This document shows, piece after piece, positions 10,061 through 17,431 of a stretch of DNA of 64,000 bases. The DNA lies in assembly GCA_035295745.1 (NCBI GenBank), contig DATGIL010000071.1, forward strand, positions 1-64,000, given 5' to 3'. Every line of letters begins with the position of its first letter. The stretch's first letter is position 1. The translations under genes and the position numbers were made by a program. The notes below the pieces were generated by a model. That model was not told where the DNA came from. It was given only the letters and a program-made list of their open reading frames with translations, and ran no database searches. The stretch comes from JAIQFL01 sp035295745. GTDB taxonomy: Bacteria; Acidobacteriota; Terriglobia; Bryobacterales; Bryobacteraceae.

Positions 10061-10861
10061 TCAGTTCGCGGACGGCTTCTCGGCGCGATCGACCACCAGA
10101 ATCTCCACCGGGCCTTTCTGCGACGATAGCCGCAGTCCCAGTTGCTCCTGCACCGCGGAACTCAACGACGGAATGTTGTCGTTGTCTCCCACCGGCTGGT
10201 CGCTCGACCGCACTTGCGTGGCATCCGGCGTCCATTCCAGCTTGTAGGCGAATTTGCCTTCGAGACCGGTTTTGTCCAGCACCGGGCGCCCCAGCAACTC
10301 CGAAAGCGTTACCGTCAACAGGCTGAGTTCGGCGCGCTCGGCGGTGATCTGCCTCCGCTGAAGCAGGCGGAAGTAGGGGTCGCCTTCGTCATTCGAACGC
10401 CGCATTTTCGATCCGCCCTTCGCCACTTCGAGCACGTACACCGGCAGCATCCTGGACTCCCGGTGAGATCCAACGCCAAACCGCTCAGCCAACAGTCTCT
10501 GCAGCATCTCGCGTAACTGTCCCTTGGTGGGCTGGGTGCCGCCGGCAGCTTTCGCATCGATGTCGAAGCGGTCTTCATCCAACCATTTCGGCCCGCCGAG
10601 GACCTGGAAATCGTAGAGATGCCAAGCTTCGGCAATGATCATCCGTAGCGATGCGTTGACGACCTTTAAACCTCCCGGCACCGGTTGAATGGCGTAGCCG
10701 CGCACACCCGGCTTGGCAGGCTTCACGGATGCGACCTCGAATGCCTGCGAGTTGGAAACGGCGCTCTGCTGGCCGCCGGTCAGCGTTCCCGCGAGGAATG
10801 CCATTCCCAGAAAGATGTTACAGAGGCGGGGAGCGAATGTCCTGTGTCCCATGTTCCTCAT
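10061..10861 (-). CDS. TIGR03435 family protein
   Basis: A 266-residue exported protein of a family greatly expanded in Solibacter-type acidobacteria. A signal peptide is followed by the family landmarks FEVASVKPAKPG, the Leu-rich stretch around LRMIIAEAW, GGPKWLDEDRFDI, LREMLQRLLAERF and a C-terminal PV.DKTGLEGKF. I place the start at the ATG at 10861; a GTG at 10897 is in frame but extends the N terminus with a polar segment ahead of the signal peptide. Function is unknown. The gene stands alone between the MFS transporter and the divergent HU gene. Confidence 0.85.
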   Translation of the reverse strand: MRNMGHRTFAPRLCNIFLGMAFLAGTLTGGQQSAVSNSQAFEVASVKPAKPGVRGYAIQPVPGGLKVVNASLRMIIAEAWHLYDFQVLGGPKWLDEDRFDIDAKAAGGTQPTKGQLREMLQRLLAERFGVGSHRESRMLPVYVLEVAKGGSKMRRSNDEGDPYFRLLQRRQITAERAELSLLTVTLSELLGRPVLDKTGLEGKFAYKLEWTPDATQVRSSDQPVGDNDNIPSLSSAVQEQLGLRLSSQKGPVEILVVDRAEKPSAN

Positions 10862-10957
10862 AGACGAACCTGTGGAGTTATTTGTGACGCCCGCCACTTA
10901 GGCATTTGCATTCGTTTCGGCGGCGCACACCACACACCCCCGCTTCCTGAACTTTTG

Positions 10958-10997
10958 AACATTTTCTCTTTGAAATGTTTCGCTTTTCGCGTACCAT
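10958..10997 (+). promoter_or_regulatory. Putative promoter and palindrome upstream of the HU gene
   Basis: A -35-like TTGAAA (10970-10975) and a -10-like TACCAT (10992-10997) are separated by 16 bases. The inverted repeat AACATTT-N8-AAATGTT (10958-10979) covers the -35 element, so a repressor or autoregulation by a DNA-binding protein is possible. Assigned from sequence pattern only. Confidence 0.4.
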
Positions 10998-11039
10998 CAA
11001 CTCATACGGCAAGAAAGCCGAATTTGGGAGAACCACACG

Positions 11040-11345
11040 ATGACGCAATCGCAAATCGTTCAAAGTCTGGCAGAGAAGTGCGAAGTCAGCAAAAAAGTAG
11101 CACAGTCCATGCTTGGCACCCTCGCTGAGACCGCAATCAACGAGGTCAAGAAGAATGGCATGTTCGTTTTGCCCGGGATCGGCAGGCTGGTTCGGGTAGA
11201 GCGCAAGGCCCGCATGGGTCGGAATCCCGCCACTGGCGAACAGATCAAAATCGCCGCCAAGAAAGTGGTGAAATTCCGCATCGCGAAGGCTGCCAAGGAA
11301 GCCATTGTCCCTACCAAGGCCAAGAAGACCAAGACGCCTGCGTAA
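11040..11345 (+). CDS. HU/IHF family DNA-binding protein
   Basis: A 101-residue nucleoid protein of the HU family. The N-terminal half is helical (MTQSQIVQSLAEKCEVSKK), and the beta-arm region contains FVLPGIGRLVRVERKARMGRNPATGE, where RNPATGE is the HU signature. The C terminus has an extra Lys/Ala-rich tail (KAKKTKTPA), so the protein is about 10 residues longer than a basic HU. The start is supported by GGGAGA about 9 bases upstream. It should bind and bend DNA with little sequence preference. A long hairpin follows the gene. Confidence 0.9.
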   Translation: MTQSQIVQSLAEKCEVSKKVAQSMLGTLAETAINEVKKNGMFVLPGIGRLVRVERKARMGRNPATGEQIKIAAKKVVKFRIAKAAKEAIVPTKAKKTKTPA

Positions 11346-11359
11346 CCGCTCCACAATTT

Positions 11360-11410
11360 GCGGTGCGCTTTGGCCCTGTCTCCGCCCTGAGGCAGGCTAA
11401 AGCGTACCGC
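11360..11410. terminator. Long hairpin between convergent genes
   Basis: Two 16-base arms (11360-11375 and 11395-11410) pair fully if two G-U wobbles are allowed, around a 19-base loop. The hairpin sits 14 bases after the HU stop and 7 bases before the end of the FMN reductase gene on the other strand. Neither side has a clear T tract, so it is a hairpin that could act in both directions or need Rho. It could also be a dispersed palindromic repeat. Confidence 0.45.
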
Positions 11411-11417
11411 ACCAGAT

Positions 11418-11978
11418 TTACTTCAGCTTCCTTGTCCAATCTGCCAGAGCCGCTACCAGGCGTCCCACCATTTCCCTGGATTTCTCGTCCGTCAGATTCC
11501 CACCGGCATCGAACTTCTGGGCAGCGTTCGAAACCATCACCTCCGGCCTGTTGACCGGGTGCATATCCAGAAAAACGAAGCACTGGCGCAAATGGTACTG
11601 TGCTCGGGAAGTTCCCTGAAGCCCCCCGGACGCCCCCATCACCCCAACCGACTTGCCCTCCCACGCACTCTGGCCGTAGGGACGCGACGCGGAGTCGATG
11701 GCATTTTTGAGCACGCCCGGAATCGAGTAGTTGTACTCCGGCGTAGCGAACAGAATCGCGTCGGCGGCGCGGATTCGCGCTTTGAATTCGGTCACGCTCG
11801 CTGGAGGGGCGCCGTCGTCATCCTGGTTGTAGAGCGGAATTCCCTTGATGTCGCAGATCTCCACCGTCACGCCGGCAGGCGCCAGTTGCTGCGCAGCCCG
11901 AAGCAATCCCCGATTGAACGAGCCTTGACGCAAACTTCCGGCAATTCCCAATATGGTCACAGGTTTGTCCATGCTCAT
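11418..11978 (-). CDS. NADPH-dependent FMN reductase family protein
   Basis: A 186-residue flavoprotein of the NAD(P)H-dependent FMN reductase (chromate/quinone reductase) family. It carries the phosphate-binding motif GIAGSLRQGSFN near the N terminus and the family signature TPEYNYSIPGVLKNAID in the middle. Length is normal for the family. The start at 11978 is fixed by the ATGA overlap with the KAS III-like gene, so the two are translationally coupled. It is the last gene of the MBOAT-SGNH-carrier operon; its redox role in that pathway is not clear and it may simply ride on the transcript. Confidence 0.88.
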   Translation of the reverse strand: MSMDKPVTILGIAGSLRQGSFNRGLLRAAQQLAPAGVTVEICDIKGIPLYNQDDDGAPPASVTEFKARIRAADAILFATPEYNYSIPGVLKNAIDSASRPYGQSAWEGKSVGVMGASGGLQGTSRAQYHLRQCFVFLDMHPVNRPEVMVSNAAQKFDAGGNLTDEKSREMVGRLVAALADWTRKLK

Positions 11979-12925
11979 CCAGTATAAGGCGCGGCCAGCA
12001 GCGCTCCCCAGTTCAGCCCTGCGCCGAAAGCAGCGAACACGATCGGCGCCTCCATCTTCTGCCCCAATTGCCGCCACCACTCCGTGGCCGCAATCAGCAT
12101 CGACGCCGATGAGGTATTGCCGTAGCGCTGCACGTTCGAGAAGAATCGCGAATCGGGGACGCCGAGCGCCTGCGCCACGCGCGTAATCAGGTTCAGATTC
12201 GCCTGATGCATGAGGAACGTGCCGACATCGGCAGCCTTGCTCTGATTCCGGTCGAGCACTTCGCGAATTGCACGCGGCAGTTTGCGAGACGCCTGCAGAA
12301 TGATGGTGCGTCCGTCCATGTGAATCGGGGAGTCGAAGTCCATGCGAAGAGCACTGGCGAATTCGCCGTCGCTGTGTATCACCGAATCGACCACGCGGGC
12401 AAAGCCGGTTTCGGCGCTCACGAGGCAGGCGCCCGATCCGTCGCCAAACAGGATCGCGGTGTCGCGGCCAGACGGGTCCAGACGCACGGCCCGGGACATA
12501 ATCTCCGAGCCGATCACCAACACGTTGCGGTAGTCGCGGCAGAGGCTCGCCGCCAGTGAGAGACCAAACAGCGATCCGGCGCTCGCCAGCGGAAGATCGA
12601 TTGCCGGAGTTCCGGCTGGGACGCCCACACTCACGAGTGCGGCCGCGATTTCCGCTGCGGGCCCTGGAAAGCGCCGCTCGCCCGACCCGCTCGACACCAG
12701 GATCAGGCCGACTTCGGAGCCTTCGATTCCGCACGATTCCAGGCAGTCTTTGGCGGCCAGAGCACCAAGGGTCGCGACGGATTCCTCCGGCGACGCGAAT
12801 CGACGCTGAACAACACCGCTGACCTGCAAAATCCAAGCGGGATCGACCCCCACGAGCGAAGCAATTTCGCCATTGCCAACCTCCCGCGAGGGAAGGTAGC
12901 AGCCGAGGGCACGGAGATAGGCCAT
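11975..12925 (-). CDS. KAS III (FabH)-like protein with Ser in place of catalytic Cys
   Basis: A 316-residue thiolase-fold protein of the 3-oxoacyl-ACP synthase III family. His240 (in FLMHQANLN) and Asn270 (in QRYGNTSSAS) match the FabH His and Asn, but the nucleophile position reads DLPLASAGSLFGL, with Ser115 (codon 12581-12583) where FabH has Cys. The known precedent is DpsC of the daunorubicin pathway, a KAS III homologue that uses Ser to transfer an acyl group. I infer an acyl-CoA:carrier acyltransferase working on the carrier protein encoded 3 bases upstream, and not a condensing enzyme of normal fatty-acid synthesis. It overlaps the FMN reductase gene by 4 bases. Confidence 0.85.
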   Translation of the reverse strand: MAYLRALGCYLPSREVGNGEIASLVGVDPAWILQVSGVVQRRFASPEESVATLGALAAKDCLESCGIEGSEVGLILVSSGSGERRFPGPAAEIAAALVSVGVPAGTPAIDLPLASAGSLFGLSLAASLCRDYRNVLVIGSEIMSRAVRLDPSGRDTAILFGDGSGACLVSAETGFARVVDSVIHSDGEFASALRMDFDSPIHMDGRTIILQASRKLPRAIREVLDRNQSKAADVGTFLMHQANLNLITRVAQALGVPDSRFFSNVQRYGNTSSASMLIAATEWWRQLGQKMEAPIVFAAFGAGLNWGALLAAPYTG

Positions 12926-12928
12926 TTT

Positions 12929-13162
12929 TCAGGACCGGCTTTGGACGTACGCCTCAATGCGTTCGATGGAGTCGAATTTCTGAGGCCGTTGGTCGCTGTC
13001 GGGAATGCTGATGCCAAACGCGGACTCGAGCGCCGTAATCAGGTCCAGCATGCTAAAGGAATCCAGCAGGCCGGAATCGAAAAGCGATTCGCCGGGCGAC
13101 ACCTCAACGGGCTTGCCGCTGACCTGCTTGATGATGGAAATGATTTTAGTTCGCTTGTCCAT
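12929..13162 (-). CDS. Acyl carrier protein, DltC-like
   Basis: A 77-residue phosphopantetheine carrier protein. Ser35 lies in LFDSGLLDSFSMLDL; the GLLDSF pattern, the following Glu-containing helix (ITALESAFGISIP) and the late FDSIERI segment are closer to D-alanyl carrier proteins (DltC) than to fatty-acid ACP, whose motif is usually ADSLD. The start at 13162 overlaps the end of the upstream SGNH gene by 17 bases, and the KAS III-like gene follows after 3 bases. I infer that it carries the acyl group handed to the MBOAT protein of the same operon. Confidence 0.88.
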   Translation of the reverse strand: MDKRTKIISIIKQVSGKPVEVSPGESLFDSGLLDSFSMLDLITALESAFGISIPDSDQRPQKFDSIERIEAYVQSRS

Positions 13163-14474
13163 GAGAAATCGGGTCTGCAATTTCGAGGCGCGTCTTACGG
13201 TAGGTTTGATACTGCTCGAAGATGTCTGAGAACAACACCGCGGCCAGGCGCCGGTAGCCGGTGGAGGTGAGGTGGACGTAATCCGGCTGGCCAAGTCCGG
13301 AAAATACCCAGTCGCGCATCGAACCTTTACCGCCCATGCGCTCGCGGGTATTCCAATAGGCGCACCCGTTCTCGCGGCAGGCGAGTTGTTGCGCGGCGAT
13401 GATATCGTCGATGCCTGCCAGAGGCCGCATGACACCCTTATAACGGTACCAGCGGTCGGTCGGCCCTAGTACCAGGATCGAAGCCGCCGGAACCGCGCTG
13501 CGCAGCCGTTGCAGCAGGTTCGAAAACATCGCCCGATAACTCTCCGGATTCCAGTTCGGATCGCCCGCTTCGTTGGTCCCGTACGCCAGCACAATCAGTC
13601 CCGGGTTCCGACGTTGCAAGTAGGTGGCCAGCATGTTCTCATCCCAGCGCATCATCACCGCAGCTTCAGCGCCGTTGATGCCGAGCGCCTCATAGGTGAC
13701 TCCGGCGCTCTTATCGGCAACCCAGCCAAACAGGCGCACCGGACGGGCATCCAACGTGCGTAGGGAAAAGTGATGAAGCCCCGCGGGAACCTGATAGCGG
13801 ATAAAACCCGGGCCGGTTGCGCCATTGGTGGAGAACTGCTCCAGCCTCTCGTCGTAATCGTAGAGTGCCAAGTCGCCGCCACCCGGTTGCTGCAAGTATT
13901 CGACTTCCAGAAAGTCGCACTCGGCGTCGATGTAGACGGACTGTCCGGGGCGCTCGGTCGAGATGCTCACGCCGCCAAGCCCGAAGAACCCATCGCCAGC
14001 AGCAGACGCCAGTCCATGGGTCTGCCAGTAAGGCGTCGCGCCCCCGTGAACATCGAACCTTCGGTACCCCGCGAAGGGGTGTCCGGCCAGCGAAAAACCG
14101 GAGCCGCCATCACCAAATTTGTCTTTGAACTGATCCCGCAATCCGCCTGTCCAGTCGTCCGCGGCGGTGTGGGAATCCCCGAAATGCAGGATGTGGACTG
14201 GGGCTGCGGCTTTGCCTGGCTCGGCACTGATCCGGAAAAGCTGCTCGAAAACCGGTACCAGTGCCCCCGGCTGCTCGATATTTCGGGGGGTTACTTCCAG
14301 ATAATCGCTGACCTTGCGCAGTGAGGCGGCACGCGCCGCAGCGCTGATTGCAGGCGCGGGGGTTGGACGCTTCTTGGTGGCCTTCTTCTTCGTAGCCCCT
14401 TGGAACGGGCTAACCAGTAGAAATAAGGTGACGGTCGCGACTAGTCCCGATAGCACTCCCGAGCACAAGCGCAT
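13146..14474 (-). CDS. SGNH/GDSL-fold protein 1 of the acyl-transfer operon
   Basis: A 442-residue exported or membrane-anchored protein. An N-terminal hydrophobic segment (1-27) is followed by a Lys/Pro/Ala linker and an SGNH hydrolase domain: Ser101 in LHFGDSHT, an Asn in AYGTNEA, and Asp398/His401 in PDYVHLT. Between blocks I and III lies a beta-rich insert (about 150-260) resembling a carbohydrate-binding module. Proteins of this type partner with MBOAT acyltransferases (PatB, AlgX/AlgJ, DltD) and act outside the membrane. It is paralogous to the gene just upstream, from which it is separated by 4 bases. Confidence 0.85.
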   Translation of the reverse strand: MRLCSGVLSGLVATVTLFLLVSPFQGATKKKATKKRPTPAPAISAAARAASLRKVSDYLEVTPRNIEQPGALVPVFEQLFRISAEPGKAAAPVHILHFGDSHTAADDWTGGLRDQFKDKFGDGGSGFSLAGHPFAGYRRFDVHGGATPYWQTHGLASAAGDGFFGLGGVSISTERPGQSVYIDAECDFLEVEYLQQPGGGDLALYDYDERLEQFSTNGATGPGFIRYQVPAGLHHFSLRTLDARPVRLFGWVADKSAGVTYEALGINGAEAAVMMRWDENMLATYLQRRNPGLIVLAYGTNEAGDPNWNPESYRAMFSNLLQRLRSAVPAASILVLGPTDRWYRYKGVMRPLAGIDDIIAAQQLACRENGCAYWNTRERMGGKGSMRDWVFSGLGQPDYVHLTSTGYRRLAAVLFSDIFEQYQTYRKTRLEIADPISHGQAN

Positions 14475-14478
14475 GTTC

Positions 14479-15861
14479 TTAGGGTACCGCGACGGGGGAC
14501 CGATTGGATGCCTCCTGCTGCCGCAATTGTTGCAATTTGAAGCGGTTTAATCCCGCACCCAGCTCTTTGGTGAAGGCGGTCGCTATCCGTTTCCCCCCAG
14601 CCGGGTACGGATGGATGAAATCTGCCGAAACCAGCCGTGGCTGGTCGTTATACCAATGCGCCATGGTACCCTCTCCACCCATCGCGGTGAACGTGTCAAA
14701 AAAACCGCAGCCCGTTTCCTTAGCGACACGCCGCTGGATGGCGACAATGCGTGGGATCGTCGGCATGGTTTCGATCTCACCATCCACCCGGTGTCCGCGA
14801 TCCATCGGACTCATCACCAGAATCGAGCTTTCCGGCACTGCGTTGCGGATGCGCTGGATGACTTCTCGCAGTTCCTTCTCGTACCCATGCTCGATGAACG
14901 CGGCGAAATCCGCCTCGTTCGTCCCGTAGTTGACGATCACCAGATCGGGATTGCGGTGGCTCAATTCCGCGGCCCAGTGATCCTGATTGAAGATCCGCGA
15001 GAGCACTGTAATGGACGCGCCGTTTAGCCCCAAACTGTCGTAAATCACGCCAGGACCAGGCTTTGCAGCCGTCAATCCAAATAGGCGGGCATTCCCTTCC
15101 TCCACCTGAATCTCTATTTCGCCAGCGGAGGGCTCGACATCGAAGCTGGCGAATCCCGGAGCCTTCTCATCGGCAGCGGTCTCGACGCGTCCCAGACTCT
15201 TACCATCCGCCGAAACTGAGAAGGCGCCACCGCCAGGCTGGCGCATGAACCAGACCTCGAACCGGGAGTGCCCGGGATTCTCGAAAACGATCTTGCTGTA
15301 TGCCGATCCTGAGCCCGTAAAACTCACACCGCCGAGGCCGAAGATACCGTCGTGCGTCTCAAAATGCGTGGCCGGCGACATCTGCCACCCTGAGGCCGAG
15401 AGCTGCACCGCAGTGTGTTGATACCAAGCCCAGGGCTTCGCCAGCAGGACAAAGCCATGCCCGCCATCGCCGTAGCGCTTCTGCAGCTGGCTGCGAATAT
15501 CCCCGGTAATCAGATCGGCGGTCGTTGGCGAGTCACCGTAATGCACCACGCGCGTAACCGCGTCCTTTTCGCGCCGTTCGGTCCGCCACAGCGACTGATA
15601 GAAGTGATCCAAAGCCCCGCCCGAATCATCCAGCAGTGCCGACATTCCAGGAACCTTCAGCCGCGGAAGAATGGATGGTTCCGGCTCAACTCGGCGGCTG
15701 AGCGGGCTCATCGGAACGCGCTCCGGGGCAAAGTCCACGATAGCCTGGAATTGGGCGGGCTCGGGACCCTTGATGGCGGGCGCAACCAGCCGCGCCAAGC
15801 CAAGCAGCACCGGCAAGCTTAGGATGGTCAACGCGGTCTGGAGAGGGAAGCCCTTCATCAT
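14479..15861 (-). CDS. SGNH/GDSL-fold protein 2 of the acyl-transfer operon
   Basis: A 460-residue paralogue of the preceding SGNH protein, with a membrane anchor at 8-28. Ser111 lies in VHYGDSPT (the usual GDSH/GDSL becomes GDSP), the Asn block reads NYGTNEA, and the catalytic dyad is Asp414/His417 in ADFIHPYP. The middle insert carries the same FGLGGVS landmark as the paralogue. The pair arose by tandem duplication, and the differences around the nucleophile suggest different acceptors or steps. The start is ATG at 15861 (or the next codon). The gene begins 25 bases after the end of the MBOAT gene. Confidence 0.85.
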   Translation of the reverse strand: MMKGFPLQTALTILSLPVLLGLARLVAPAIKGPEPAQFQAIVDFAPERVPMSPLSRRVEPEPSILPRLKVPGMSALLDDSGGALDHFYQSLWRTERREKDAVTRVVHYGDSPTTADLITGDIRSQLQKRYGDGGHGFVLLAKPWAWYQHTAVQLSASGWQMSPATHFETHDGIFGLGGVSFTGSGSAYSKIVFENPGHSRFEVWFMRQPGGGAFSVSADGKSLGRVETAADEKAPGFASFDVEPSAGEIEIQVEEGNARLFGLTAAKPGPGVIYDSLGLNGASITVLSRIFNQDHWAAELSHRNPDLVIVNYGTNEADFAAFIEHGYEKELREVIQRIRNAVPESSILVMSPMDRGHRVDGEIETMPTIPRIVAIQRRVAKETGCGFFDTFTAMGGEGTMAHWYNDQPRLVSADFIHPYPAGGKRIATAFTKELGAGLNRFKLQQLRQQEASNRSPVAVP

Positions 15862-15886
15862 TCAATATTCATGCCCGAACTCATGC

Positions 15887-17281
15887 TCAGAACCGCGAAT
15901 ACACAAAGGGCGCGGAGCCCCGTCCGCCGAGAAGTTGAATGGCGACCGCCACCATCACCATCGCGGCCGCGTGCACATAGAATGGGCTCTCCGCGAAACG
16001 CTCCATCGCCTGCCCGTACCAGGCCTTCTTCGCGAACAGAGCCGCCGCCGACAGGCTCAAGACCAGGGCTAACGCCAAAGTCACGTTCTCGAGTCCAATA
16101 CTCAACGAACCCAGACGTCCTAGAATCGCCACTGCATCGGACAGGCTGCCGGCACGGAAAAAGATCCAGGTGAGGCACACAAACTGGTAGGTGCAGAAGA
16201 CGGCGATCGCGTGGCGCCACCGCTTGACCGGCGGCTTCGGACGCCCGTGCCACGCCCACCAACCTCTGGTGACGGCCAGAGCCATGCCATGGAGCAGACC
16301 CCAGATCGCGAACGTCCACGCCACCCCGTGCCAAAGGCCGCCAAGCACCATCGTGATTACCGAATTTACGTAAGGCATGACTTTAGACCGTGCACCGGGG
16401 AGCGAGAAGAACAGGTAATCCCGCAGCCAGTTCGAAAAACTGATGTGCCACCGCCGCCAGAACTCCGGGAGATTCGCGGACAAATACGGACGATCGAAAT
16501 TGATTGGCAACTTGATGCCCAACAGGAGCGCCGTCCCGCGGGCGATGTCCGTGTAGCCCGAAAAGTCATAATACAACTGCATCGAATACGCATACACCGC
16601 GATCAGCACCTCGGCTCCGCTGTACAGGTTCGGAGTATCGAAAACGCGGTTCACCAGATTCTCAGCAAGATAATCGGCAATCAATGCCTTCTTCAGTAGA
16701 CCCGTCCCAATCAAAAAAAAGGCTCGTCCACCATCCGTGCGAGTCAAAATAGGGCGCACCGAGAACTGCTTCATCAGCTCGGTCACGCGAGTAATTGGGC
16801 CCGCCTGTATGGTGGGAAAGAAGGAAACCGCCGATAGATAAGTCAGCAGGCTAGAGGTGCCGTCGCCATCGCGACGGTAGAGATCGATGGTGTAGGTGAG
16901 CGATTGAAATACGTAAAACGAAAGCCCCAGCGGGAAGATCCAGTCCCAGGCGGGCGTCGGACCGCCATATCGATTGAGCAACGCACCCATCTGCCGCGAG
17001 CCCACCAGGAGCCCGAGATTCAAGCAAAGGCTCGCTCCCACGCACAGCCGGCGCAGGAAAGCACCGCGGAACCGCATCAGGCCAAGGCCAAACAGGAAGT
17101 CGAGGGTGGAACAAGCCGGAATCAGCAGGACATAGAACAAGCCGTAGCGTGCGCAGAAAAGATAATTGGCAAAAAGAACAATGGCGAGTCTCAGGAGACG
17201 CGAGCCGGACGAGGCCCAGTAAAGGAAAAAAACCGCCGCGACGAAAGCATAGTAAATCCCACTGCCGGTCTGCACTTGCAT
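15887..17281 (-). CDS. MBOAT family O-acyltransferase (AlgI/DltB-like)
   Basis: A 464-residue polytopic membrane protein with about 11 segments. It has the MBOAT landmarks FWRRWHISFSNWLRDYLF and LGGLWHGVAWTF, the latter containing the conserved catalytic His. The middle segment YDFSGYTDIARG is typical of AlgI/PatA/DltB relatives. These proteins pass an acyl group across the inner membrane to an SGNH partner; two such partners are encoded directly downstream. I chose ATG at 17281 because longer starts fall inside the terminator of the previous gene. A TACAAT box lies immediately upstream of this ATG, so transcription could begin at or just inside the gene; a GTG two codons later is an alternative, leaderless start. 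Confidence 0.9.
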   Translation of the reverse strand: MQVQTGSGIYYAFVAAVFFLYWASSGSRLLRLAIVLFANYLFCARYGLFYVLLIPACSTLDFLFGLGLMRFRGAFLRRLCVGASLCLNLGLLVGSRQMGALLNRYGGPTPAWDWIFPLGLSFYVFQSLTYTIDLYRRDGDGTSSLLTYLSAVSFFPTIQAGPITRVTELMKQFSVRPILTRTDGGRAFFLIGTGLLKKALIADYLAENLVNRVFDTPNLYSGAEVLIAVYAYSMQLYYDFSGYTDIARGTALLLGIKLPINFDRPYLSANLPEFWRRWHISFSNWLRDYLFFSLPGARSKVMPYVNSVITMVLGGLWHGVAWTFAIWGLLHGMALAVTRGWWAWHGRPKPPVKRWRHAIAVFCTYQFVCLTWIFFRAGSLSDAVAILGRLGSLSIGLENVTLALALVLSLSAAALFAKKAWYGQAMERFAESPFYVHAAAMVMVAVAIQLLGGRGSAPFVYSRF

Positions 17282-17368
17282 ATTGTAGCCAAGTCCGCTG
17301 TGGAGCAATTCACGGGCCGGGCCTCCGCGACCCAGTACCGCCGGTCCAGCCGACGAAAACTCTCGACC

Positions 17369-17408
17369 AAAAAAAAGCGCCACGGCAGACCGCAGTCCGC
17401 CATGGCGC
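17369..17408 (-). terminator. Rho-independent terminator
   Basis: On the minus strand, arms 17408-17399 and 17386-17377 form a 10-base stem with one mismatch and a 12-base loop, followed by eight T (17376-17369). It lies 23 bases after the stop of the Gly/Asn-rich secreted-protein gene and separates that gene from the MBOAT operon. Confidence 0.8.
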
Positions 17409-17431
17409 AGGGGTAACCCAAAGAAAGGAGA

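Noticed and set aside
11979..12836. Upstream extension of the FMN reductase frame over the KAS III gene
   Set aside because: The frame stays open, but the overlapping KAS III protein has conserved motifs, and the reductase start is fixed by the ATGA overlap.
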